A DNA stretch of 64,000 nt from Neobacillus niacini (lineage in GTDB: Bacteria; Bacillota; Bacilli; Bacillales; Cytobacillaceae), in the NCBI RefSeq assembly GCF_030817595.1, contig NZ_JAUSZN010000001.1:1062001-1126000 (forward strand), in the 5' to 3' direction. The translations under genes and the position numbers were made by a program. The notes below the pieces were generated by a model. That model saw only the letters and a program-made list of their open reading frames with translations. It was not told the DNA's origin and searched no databases. This document shows, one piece after another, positions 17,862 to 24,734 of this stretch. How positions within the stretch are numbered: the first letter of the stretch is position 1; every line of letters begins with the position of its first letter.

Positions 17862-17942
17862 TTATGCTTTATCCTCCAAATCAATGCAAAAATTGCAATT
17901 CCAACAATAAACATAATAACTTCCTAGCCAAGTGATATTCAT
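17862..17942 (-). pseudogene. Possible tiny membrane peptide, frameshifted
   Basis: A GAGGTG RBS precedes ATG 17942, whose frame gives MNITWLGSYYVYCW and ends after 26 codons. The overlapping frame shifted by one base gives MFIVGIAIFALIWRIKHKFF, a typical small membrane helix with basic end. One base change would join them into about 31 residues. Speculative. Confidence 0.3.
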
Positions 17943-18251
17943 ATTTAATTCACCTCTTTTAAGTAAATGGTTCTAATAGTTACCAATTTTTTTAGGTCAT
18001 TAAACGAATCTTTAATATTATCAGTGTAATATTTTTTTAACTTTCCGTAAATTGGGGGAATTTTCAATATGGATAATATATTTTCGGTGTAAAATTATAC
18101 AATTTTGCTCAATAAAAAATGCAGAGACACTGAAATAAAGTAATATTTACTCATAACATATATGTAAAAATAAACATTTTTAGAGAAAATAAACTTTAAC
18201 TTGGGGGAAAATGTATTTCCCCCTTGAATTCCGTAATTAAAATTATTTAAA

Positions 18252-18281
18252 AAGAACTTCATTTTTGAAGTTCCTTTTTTG
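18252..18281. terminator. Hairpin terminator
   Basis: GAACTTC (18254-18260) and GAAGTTC (18267-18273) with a T-rich loop and a T6 run. No plus-strand gene ends just before it; it lies about 110 bp beyond the DinB gene end. Confidence 0.55.
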
Positions 18282-18289
18282 TTTCTAAT

Positions 18290-18336
18290 CGAACTAACGC
18301 ACCCGTTACTTTAAGTACGATACTTCACAAACTTAC
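18290..18336 (-). repeat. Intergenic repeat, right-half variant, copy 8
   Basis: CGAACTAACGCACCCGTTACTTTAAGTACGATACTTCACAAACTT. The same right-half variant, with its tail TACTTCACAAACTT, recurs near 19065, 34145 and 39745. Confidence 0.65.
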
Positions 18337-18390
18337 TCAACGAAAAAGGCAATGTTAATTAAACATCGCCCAAAATATTTCTAGAATAAA

Positions 18391-18879
18391 TTAATCTTCT
18401 GTTCCTAAAACATCTGTATTTGGGGGCTCATAACCCATCTGACGGAGCATGGCTACTATTTGTCCCTTGTGATGAAACTCGTGAGTAATGGTGTGCATTA
18501 GCAATTTACGAGGAGTAATAGATAATAGTTCAGGTGCTTCTCTCCAAGGGATTTCTCTCTCAATTAGCAGGTTTAACTTATGTCCATGTAGTTCTAATAA
18601 TTCATTTACTATTGAATCTACTTGTTCAAATCGTGCTATTATTTCCTCTAAACTGAGATTATGTAATTCTTCCCTTGGAGTAAGTGGTTTTTTTGTCTTC
18701 AATAAAACAAATGAGCCAAGCCATGCAACATAGCAATCTGCTATATGAACCAATGTGTCTCTTACACTTTGCCAACCGAAACCATTAGTATGAGTAAAGT
18801 GATTAGAATCTATTTTCCCACAAAAATCTAACAGAGTTCCTCTAGTCTGTCGAACCCATCCATATTCGTGTTGAAGCAT
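18391..18879 (-). CDS. DinB/YfiT-like four-helix metalloprotein
   Basis: This 162-residue protein is of the DinB superfamily: a conserved His in LVHIADCY in the first half and THEFHHKGQIVAMLRQMGY near the end give the three-His metal site. I place the start at ATG 18879 (MLQHEYGW) because AAAGGTGG lies 8 bp before it; the GTG at 18891 is part of that RBS. Many members are uncharacterised; some are thiol-dependent S-transferases (bacillithiol transferases in Firmicutes). The partner is unknown. Confidence 0.87.
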   Translation of the reverse strand: MLQHEYGWVRQTRGTLLDFCGKIDSNHFTHTNGFGWQSVRDTLVHIADCYVAWLGSFVLLKTKKPLTPREELHNLSLEEIIARFEQVDSIVNELLELHGHKLNLLIEREIPWREAPELLSITPRKLLMHTITHEFHHKGQIVAMLRQMGYEPPNTDVLGTED

Positions 18880-18891
18880 CAAAACACCCAC

Positions 18892-19267
18892 CTTTAACAG
18901 ATATAATTACTTATTCTATACAGGTATAGAAAACCCCTTTCTTACTGACTATTCATTTATAAATAAAAAAAGACCATTTCATGTGGTCCGAATTCTTATT
19001 AAACTAAATATCCTTGCACAAATTAAGAATAAAGGTTCGTCGAAGCATTTCCCTATTTAACATAAGCACCCTTTAGTTTAAGTACATTATTTCACAAACT
19101 TGCTTTATCTATTTTTTTACAGGAATGTAGTTTTATAGCCAAACAAATTGGGGCATTGATCTAAGAAGGATCAATGCCCCGGTTTTTTTAAAGGTAATTC
19201 GTCAGAAAGAGCATATCCGGATGATAGAAACTTATAGCACTACAGTCGCCACCTGTTTAACAATACA
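18892..19267. other. Intergenic region with repeat half-copy and terminator
   Basis: No gene. It holds a degenerate right-half repeat at about 19051-19103 (CATAAGCACCCTTTAGTTTAAG, then TTTCACAAACTTGC) and the strong terminator at 19150. Confidence 0.6.
19150..19187. terminator. Strong rho-independent terminator
   Basis: GGGGCATTGATC (19150-19162) and GATCAATGCCCC (19169-19180) form a perfect 12-bp stem followed by GGTTTTTTT. The T-run suits plus-strand transcription; the stem also lies downstream of the MFS gene (minus strand). Confidence 0.8.
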
Positions 19268-20701
19268 TCAATGTGGTGAATTCATCACCTTGTGGTTGAC
19301 TACAACGCGGCGGATGAAGAGTGCCATGACCAAGCCAATTAATGCTATAGTCATCGTGAACCAGAACACGCTTTGTGATCCTGTCGTCATCGCGTTGGCT
19401 ATTTCGGTCAGATTAGTCGGATCGGAGGAGCGGTGCAAGTATTTCTCCATACCACCAGTAAGGATACTGATTGCGACCGCTGTTCCAATCGCCCCTACGA
19501 CCTGCTGTAGTGTGTTCATGACTGCCGTGCCGTGCGGGTATAACTCCGGCGGCAATTGATTTAGACCGTTCGTTTGAGCAGGCATCCATATCATGCCTAC
19601 CCCAACCATGAGCCCGATATGCAAAGCCACGATAAAGCCCACTGAAGAAGCAGGAGATAGGGTAGTAAAGAACCATAACATGACTGAAACGATCACGAGA
19701 CCGGGAATAACAAGCCATTTCGGTCCATATCTATCGAACAAGCGCCCCATACGCGGGGAGAGGATACCGTTGAGTGCGCTGCCCGGCAAAAGCATGAGTC
19801 CGGTAGTGAACACAGACAGTCCTGTGCCCGTCTGCAGAAACATCGGCAGGATAATCATGCTCGACATAATGATCAACATACACGACAGTACCATAAGCAG
19901 CCCAACGACGTACATAGGATATTTGAAAACGCTCAGATTCATCATCGGATCGCGCATGACGTTCTGCCGGAGTATGAACAGCACCAGCGCGATGAGTCCA
20001 ACGACGATTGAAGTAACCACGACTGCACTGCTCCAGCCTTCAGATCCTTCGCCTGCCTTACTGAAGCCGAAGACAACTCCTCCAAAGCCGATCGTTGACA
20101 ATGCGACAGATAGTAGATCTACCCTAGGCTTTGTGACATCAGTGACATTTTCTAAATACTTCAGCCCTATCAACAACCCAATAATCAAAAGTGGCAGCGA
20201 GAACCAGAAAATATAATGCCAGGTTAAATACTCTATTAATAGACCGCCTATGGTAGGTCCGGTTGCAGGCGCAAACATGATAACAAGTCCAACGAAGCCC
20301 ATCGCCGCCCCCCGCTTTTCCGGCGGATAAATGACAAGAATGGTATTGAACATGAGAGGAAGCAACAATCCCATGCCTATTGCCTGTAAAACTCTAGCGA
20401 ACATCAACATATCAAAATTGAAAGCGAGTGCCGCAATCAATGTACCTACGATTAAGCTAATTAGTGAACCTGTGAACATCTGCCTCGTCGTAAGCCTCTG
20501 CAGCAGCAACCCGCTCATTGGCATTAAAATGCCAAGAGTCAGCAAGAAACCGGTTGTTAACCACTGTGTGGTTGCAGCTGAAATTTGAAATACTTCCATT
20601 AAGTTAGTCATTGCTATGTTTAGAGCGGTCTCGCTAAACATGCCAACAAAACCGCAGATAAGCAACGATGCCAATATGGCACGCGTATTGTATTTTTTCA
20701 T
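19268..20701 (-). CDS. DHA2-family MFS multidrug exporter
   Basis: This 477-residue protein has about 14 membrane helices. It has EmrB/QacA features: LNIAMTNLMEVFQIS in the first loop, TTQWLTTGFLLTLGILMPMSG (motif D1-like), and GFVGLVIMFAPATGPTIGG (motif C of antiporters). It exports drugs in exchange for protons. GGGAGATATAGAG precedes the ATG. The codon and base use (many GC-rich codons) differ from the AT-rich neighbours, hinting at transfer. It lies downstream of the LLM monooxygenase/MarR genes on the same strand with a 98-bp gap, so coregulation is possible. Confidence 0.9.
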   Translation of the reverse strand: MKKYNTRAILASLLICGFVGMFSETALNIAMTNLMEVFQISAATTQWLTTGFLLTLGILMPMSGLLLQRLTTRQMFTGSLISLIVGTLIAALAFNFDMLMFARVLQAIGMGLLLPLMFNTILVIYPPEKRGAAMGFVGLVIMFAPATGPTIGGLLIEYLTWHYIFWFSLPLLIIGLLIGLKYLENVTDVTKPRVDLLSVALSTIGFGGVVFGFSKAGEGSEGWSSAVVVTSIVVGLIALVLFILRQNVMRDPMMNLSVFKYPMYVVGLLMVLSCMLIIMSSMIILPMFLQTGTGLSVFTTGLMLLPGSALNGILSPRMGRLFDRYGPKWLVIPGLVIVSVMLWFFTTLSPASSVGFIVALHIGLMVGVGMIWMPAQTNGLNQLPPELYPHGTAVMNTLQQVVGAIGTAVAISILTGGMEKYLHRSSDPTNLTEIANAMTTGSQSVFWFTMTIALIGLVMALFIRRVVVNHKVMNSPH

Positions 20702-20799
20702 CTCTATATCTCCCTGTAATCGATTTAATTAATAATAGTTTATTTTTTTGCAAATCCTTGTTTGTTTAAATACTCAAGCATGAAGGGCTGTCTTCTCTA

Positions 20800-22143
20800 T
20801 TAATTATTTTCATATTTCAGCCTTCCATATTGATAAGGAACTCCCATATTCTCGCGCAGTGTTTTTCCTTCATATTCCCTGTGGAACAAACCTCGATCCT
20901 GCAGAATTGGAACAACCAGTTCCACAAAATCAGCAACTCCATCATAGGCTATATCCGGAACAACCGAGAAACCGTCACATGCACCTGCCAAAAACCATTC
21001 TTCCAAGAAGTCTGCAACTTGTACGGGTGTACCTGCAACTACTGGATGATAGTTTATGACCCCATGCGCAAGAACATCTCGAATGGATATCCCTTTTTTC
21101 AGCAGCTCTAAAGCTCTGTGGGAACGTGGATCCATTGAGTTGGCATATGCCTTTTTCAACAAGTCAGCTGATAAAGGTTGATTAATATCTACCGAATTCA
21201 CCGATAGTGGTAAACCAACCATGGAACCAAGGTATCTTACTCTGCTTGGAATCTCCTCAGGATTAAAACTCATAAGCTGTCTTCGTCGTTCTAAACCTTC
21301 TTCTTCCGTTGAACCTATGGAAAACATAAAACCTGCATACATCTTGATGTCATCTGGATTTCGGCCAAAACGAGCTGCACTTTGTCGAAGCGCTTGCCTA
21401 TGTTCACGTGCAGACTCAATGTCATAAGGGTTAGCATAGACACCAGAAGCGTACCTCCCCGCCAATTCCAAGCCTTCTTCCCCTCCGCCTGCTTGGAAAA
21501 TAACTGGCTGACCTTGCTCAGATGGGGGGATTGGCAATGGACCACGAGATGCATAATACTGCCCTTTAAGATTGATAGGGCTAATTTTGTCCATGTTGGC
21601 AAATTTTCCACCTTCTACATCTAACGTCCAGGCGTCTGATTCCCAACTCCCCCACAAAGCTTGAACAATTTGTATGGATTCATGAGCCATGTCATATCGT
21701 TCTTTGCGACTGGCAATCTGTGCACCAAAATTTGCTGCAGCTAATGGCTCGGATGTGGTGACTGCATTCCATCCTACACGTCCATGACTTATAACATCTA
21801 GTGCTTTGAACTGACGTGCTATGTTATATGGATAATTGAATGTCGTGGATAAGGTAGCAACAAGCCCAATATGTTTCGTTTCTCTGGCTACAGCCATTAG
21901 TGCTAACATAGGATCCATAGGGAACATGGGAGTCTGAGGGCCTAAGTCATTGTATAATCCAGGAGTATCGGCGATGAAGATCATTTGGAATTTTCCTTTT
22001 TCAGCCAATTTAGCTCGTTCCACATAACTATCCATATTTGTGTAGGCTGCCGGGTCAGTGCCTGGCATTCTCCAAGCGCTAAATTCAGCTCCGTATCCAG
22101 AGACCATTTGTAGTGCTAGTTGCATTTCTTTTCTTTTTTTCAT
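20800..22143 (-). CDS. LLM-class flavin-dependent monooxygenase (NtaA/SnaA/DszA type)
   Basis: This 447-residue protein belongs to the bacterial luciferase-like, FMN-dependent monooxygenases of the nitrilotriacetate/pristinamycin/dibenzothiophene group. Visible features are MQLALQMVSGYGAEFSAWRMPG at the start, FIADTPGLYNDLGPQ, GLVATLSTTFNYPYNIARQF, GRVGWNAVTTSEPLAAANFG and FQAGGGEEGLELAGRYA. I choose ATG 22143 since AGGAGAG lies 8 bp before it. It needs reduced FMN from a separate reductase; no reductase gene is adjacent. MarR-type palindromes at 22246 and 22386 lie in its promoter region. Confidence 0.9.
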   Translation of the reverse strand: MKKRKEMQLALQMVSGYGAEFSAWRMPGTDPAAYTNMDSYVERAKLAEKGKFQMIFIADTPGLYNDLGPQTPMFPMDPMLALMAVARETKHIGLVATLSTTFNYPYNIARQFKALDVISHGRVGWNAVTTSEPLAAANFGAQIASRKERYDMAHESIQIVQALWGSWESDAWTLDVEGGKFANMDKISPINLKGQYYASRGPLPIPPSEQGQPVIFQAGGGEEGLELAGRYASGVYANPYDIESAREHRQALRQSAARFGRNPDDIKMYAGFMFSIGSTEEEGLERRRQLMSFNPEEIPSRVRYLGSMVGLPLSVNSVDINQPLSADLLKKAYANSMDPRSHRALELLKKGISIRDVLAHGVINYHPVVAGTPVQVADFLEEWFLAGACDGFSVVPDIAYDGVADFVELVVPILQDRGLFHREYEGKTLRENMGVPYQYGRLKYENN

Positions 22144-22245
22144 GTATCTTCTCTCCTTTATTTTAAATAGGCTCCAAATAAGCAAAAGAGCCTAAAGTGA
22201 ATTATTTTCAATCAAATTTCAGTAGATCGGTGAAAACGGAAATAA

Positions 22246-22263
22246 TACTTAGCTTATTAAGTA
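22246..22263. promoter_or_regulatory. MarR-type operator candidate 1
   Basis: TACTTAGCTTATTAAGTA, with arms TACTTA/TAAGTA, about 100 bp upstream of the monooxygenase start. It has the same arms as two further sites near the marR gene. Confidence 0.6.
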
Positions 22264-22385
22264 ATTTATTGGTGATTACCCAATATCATTGTTTCGGCTA
22301 AACGCATCATCTTCAGTGAAATCCCATAACCTTTTCCTGGTATATAGCCGATATAGACTAATTAATATTTAGGTTGCTAAATAAT

Positions 22386-22403
22386 TACTTAGCATGCTAA
22401 GTA
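22386..22403. promoter_or_regulatory. MarR-type operator candidate 2 (perfect palindrome)
   Basis: TACTTAGCATGCTAAGTA is a perfect 18-bp palindrome lying between the marR stop and the monooxygenase gene. Confidence 0.7.
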
Positions 22404-22420
22404 TCAATATAGAGAAAAAC

Positions 22421-22846
22421 TTAGAACAAGTTCCTCTCCATTCGCTTCATAAGTTCCCTTAGGATTAAGCGTTCTTCCGGTAAAATTGAATGGAGTAATT
22501 TTTCTTGTTGCTGTTTCCATTTAAAATCAACCGGTTTCTCTAATTCTTTGCCTTTGTCCGTTAGATAAATTCGCATAATCCTTGCATCTAGTTCATCACG
22601 TTTACGGTATATAAATCCGTTTTGCTCCAATGATTTTACCATATTTGTTACCGTAGGCGGCTCGCATTTTAAGTGTTCACAAAGTTGCATTTGTGTTACC
22701 CCATCACCTAACCACAAACGAGCGAGTAGTTTATCTTGCCCAACATGAAGATTAAGTTCTCTTAGACTTTCGCTATAATCTCGACGCATTTTGGATGAAA
22801 CTTTATCTAATGACTCACGAATATCGCAATCAACCTTATCGTTCAT
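22421..22846 (-). CDS. MarR-family transcriptional regulator
   Basis: This 141-residue protein has the winged-helix of MarR proteins: VTQMQLCEHLKCEPPTVTNMVKSLEQNGFIYRK, with the wing DELDARIMRIYLTDKGKEL. I place the start at ATG 22846 (MNDKVDCDI) with GGGAGG 6 bp before it. MarR proteins are dimeric repressors released by small ligands. Its own promoter region holds a palindrome (22863-22880) matching the two sites before the downstream monooxygenase, so autoregulation and control of that gene are likely. Confidence 0.9.
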   Translation of the reverse strand: MNDKVDCDIRESLDKVSSKMRRDYSESLRELNLHVGQDKLLARLWLGDGVTQMQLCEHLKCEPPTVTNMVKSLEQNGFIYRKRDELDARIMRIYLTDKGKELEKPVDFKWKQQQEKLLHSILPEERLILRELMKRMERNLF

Positions 22847-22862
22847 AGATATGCCTCCCATA

Positions 22863-22880
22863 TACTTAGCAAGCTAACTA
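22863..22880. promoter_or_regulatory. MarR-type operator candidate 3 (marR promoter)
   Basis: TACTTAGCAAGCTAACTA, one mismatch from a palindrome, 16 bp upstream of the marR start. It shares TACTTAGC with sites 1 and 2. Confidence 0.65.
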
Positions 22881-22964
22881 TATCACAGTTAAAATTTAGT
22901 TGTCCATTTATCTTAGGGGAACTACTATCAGCTGAATTTATCTAGAACGGAGGTACAAGAAGAT

Positions 22965-23069
22965 ATGGAACAACCAATTTTATGGAAACCCTCATCCACA
23001 TCAACATTACACTGAAATGTCCAGATTCTGTATATTACACCGTTTGCCTATCAACTTGTTGCATTGAGT
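22965..23069 (+). pseudogene. Possible 5' remnant of an acetoacetyl-CoA synthetase-like gene
   Basis: After GGAGG, an ATG opens MEQPILWKPSS, and a shifted frame continues TEMSRF. Acyl-CoA/acetoacetyl-CoA synthetases often begin with a similar xxxPLWxPS...ITxFxxF pattern. The rest of the gene is absent. The assignment rests on about 17 residues. Confidence 0.3.
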
Positions 23070-23094
23070 AATTTGATTACAGACACTAGAATAA

Positions 23095-23157
23095 AGCCTA
23101 TTCTCACTTTTTAAAAGAGGGCAATAAATATTGCCGTAGTACATTTTTTTGTACTTA
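23095..23157 (-). repeat. Inverted duplicate of the hxlR/oxidoreductase regulatory region
   Basis: Read on the minus strand, this stretch gives AAGTACAAAAAAATGTACTA then CGGCAATATTTATTGCC and AAAAAGTGAGAAT. The region at 23750-23815 reads the same with few changes. The hxlR gene thus lies between inverted copies of its own upstream region. Confidence 0.65.
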
Positions 23158-23160
23158 TAG

Positions 23161-23250
23161 CTTAGTTAGTGAAAAAAAAGCTGCCACAATGACAGCTTCC
23201 ATTCTTTAACTCTTACCCCCGTTACCTTAATCCATTTCTTCACAATCTTT
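23161..23250 (-). repeat. Intergenic terminator-type repeat, copy 9
   Basis: TTAGTTAGTG, AAAAAAAAGCTGCCACAATGACAGCTTCC, TTTAACTCTTACCCCCGTTACC. The GCTGCC/GACAGC hairpin is followed by a T8 run on the minus strand. It lies about 115 bp after the hxlR stop. Confidence 0.7.
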
Positions 23251-23366
23251 TATCGTAAAAGAAAAAACTGTGGTTAAAACAATCTCTCTTCCCACAACTA
23301 TTACTATATCTACTATTTAGTTTTGAATTTTTGATATAAGGTAAACAATGAATGTGAGCGCTTTGA

Positions 23367-23726
23367 TTAATCTACCTGCTCCCCATACTTCTTCCCGAAC
23401 TCTTCCATCAAATCAATTATAGGAATGAATTCTTTTCCTTTTGAGGTTAATGAATAATCTACTCGAGGAGGAACCTCTGGATAAACTTTGCGATTTATTA
23501 AGCCGTCTCTTTCTAATTCTCGAAGTTGCTTTGTAAGAGAACCTTGTGAAATATCCCATAAAAAGGCTTTAATTTCACTATAACGACGCTCCTTGGTCTT
23601 TAAATACCAAAGAATGATATATTTCCACCGTCCAGAAAGTATGTTTTGGGTATAGGCAATGCCATAAAATTCTTTTTGGTCCTTTATACACTCTTTGTCA
23701 AATCCATCCTTACATATCCTAGACAC
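23367..23726 (-). CDS. HxlR-family transcriptional regulator
   Basis: This 119-residue protein has the HxlR winged helix: LSGRWKYIILWYLKTKERRYSEIK, then GSLTKQLRELERDGLINRKVYPEVPPRVDYSLTSKG. Two Cys (5 and 13) lie before the domain, where some HxlR proteins (HypR, YodB) sense electrophiles. It is divergent from the oxidoreductase gene at 23915, the usual arrangement for HxlR regulators and their target. A perfect AGTACA-N6-TGTACT palindrome lies between the two genes. Confidence 0.9.
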   Translation of the reverse strand: MSRICKDGFDKECIKDQKEFYGIAYTQNILSGRWKYIILWYLKTKERRYSEIKAFLWDISQGSLTKQLRELERDGLINRKVYPEVPPRVDYSLTSKGKEFIPIIDLMEEFGKKYGEQVD

Positions 23727-23750
23727 CTTTTCACCTGCTTCCTACTGTTA

Positions 23751-23768
23751 AGTACAAAAAAATGTACT
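23751..23768. promoter_or_regulatory. HxlR operator candidate
   Basis: AGTACAAAAAAATGTACT is a perfect 6-bp-arm inverted repeat with 6-bp spacer, between divergent hxlR and the oxidoreductase. A second copy is at about 23138-23155. Confidence 0.65.
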
Positions 23769-23914
23769 ACGTCAATTTTTATTGCCTACTTCAAAAAGAT
23801 GAGAAATCAATTTATTCTAGTACATGTATCAGAAATACTCAATACGTTTTTATTTATGATTGTGTAACTTTAAGCAGAATAATTCTTTTAAATACAAATA
23901 ATTTAGGAGGAACA

Positions 23915-24664
23915 ATGATGAGATTTGGAATTATAGGTGCAGGATCAATTGGGTCAAATATTTCAAAAAAATTAGTTAAGAATGGTCATGATGTCAAAAT
24001 TTCAGATGCAAGAGGAATTGAACGTTTAGAAGGAAAAGATTTCGCTGGAACACCCGTTCTTGTTGAGGATGTAATGAGAAATATTGAAGTTCTCATAATA
24101 TCTCTCCCTATGCACGCACTTCCTAGTATTCGAAACATTATTGATCAAGTTGGCGAGGAAGTAATCATCGTAGATACTTCAAATTATTATCCTTATAGAG
24201 ACGGCGAAATTGAAGAGATCGAGAACGGGATGGTAGAAAGTGATTGGGTTACTTATCAATTAGGAAGACCTATCATTAAAGCTTTCAACAACTTATTAGC
24301 GTATACTTTAGAAAATGAAGGAACATCCGAAGGTACTAGTGGACGAATTGCGATCGCGATTGCTGGTGATGATCTATCACAAAAACAAGTAATTATGGAA
24401 GTAGTAAACGAGCTAGGCTTCGATGCAGTAGATACTGGTTCAATAAGTGATTCTTGGAGACAACAGCCAGGAACTCCCGCTTACTGCACAGAGCTAACAA
24501 AAGATGAACTAACAAAAGCATTGAAAAAGGCTAACAAAGAAAAAGCTCCACTACTACGAGATAAAGTAATGGAAAGGTTTGCACAGATTTTTGCAGAAAA
24601 TAAAAATATAGAATTTTCACATAATGATATTGTGAATTTAAACAGAGAAATATACAATTCATAA
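23915..24664 (+). CDS. NADP/F420-type dinucleotide-binding oxidoreductase
   Basis: This 249-residue protein starts at ATG 23915, with TAGGAGG 4 bp before it. It opens with MMRFGIIGAGSIGSNISKKL (Rossmann GxGxxG) and continues with ISDARG, VLIISLPMHALPSI and VIVDTSNYYP. This matches the NADP oxidoreductase coenzyme F420-dependent superfamily, also found as quinone- or aldehyde-stress enzymes in Bacillus. The open frame upstream of 23915 is not protein-like. The divergent hxlR probably controls it. Confidence 0.85.
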   Translation: MMRFGIIGAGSIGSNISKKLVKNGHDVKISDARGIERLEGKDFAGTPVLVEDVMRNIEVLIISLPMHALPSIRNIIDQVGEEVIIVDTSNYYPYRDGEIEEIENGMVESDWVTYQLGRPIIKAFNNLLAYTLENEGTSEGTSGRIAIAIAGDDLSQKQVIMEVVNELGFDAVDTGSISDSWRQQPGTPAYCTELTKDELTKALKKANKEKAPLLRDKVMERFAQIFAENKNIEFSHNDIVNLNREIYNS

Positions 24665-24668
24665 AATC

Positions 24669-24700
24669 AAAAGGTGCAATCAGTTAGATCGCACCTTTTT
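24669..24700 (+). terminator. Terminator after oxidoreductase gene
   Basis: AAAAGGTGC and GCACCTTTT form a 9-bp stem directly after the oxidoreductase stop, followed by a T-rich stretch. Confidence 0.8.
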
Positions 24701-24734
24701 ATGTTTTATATATCCATATTCCTTATTCATACAG

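Larger units (their letters stand above)
17707..18390. other. Gene-poor region with one tiny broken ORF and a terminator
   Basis: About 680 bp without a confident gene. It holds a possible frameshifted small membrane peptide (17862-17942), a terminator at 18252-18281 and a repeat half-copy at 18290-18336. The rest is AT-rich with nothing recognised. Confidence 0.5.

Noticed and set aside
23138..23768. Insertion sequence ends around hxlR
   Set aside because: The inverted copies are regulatory-like palindromes with no transposase or target duplication.
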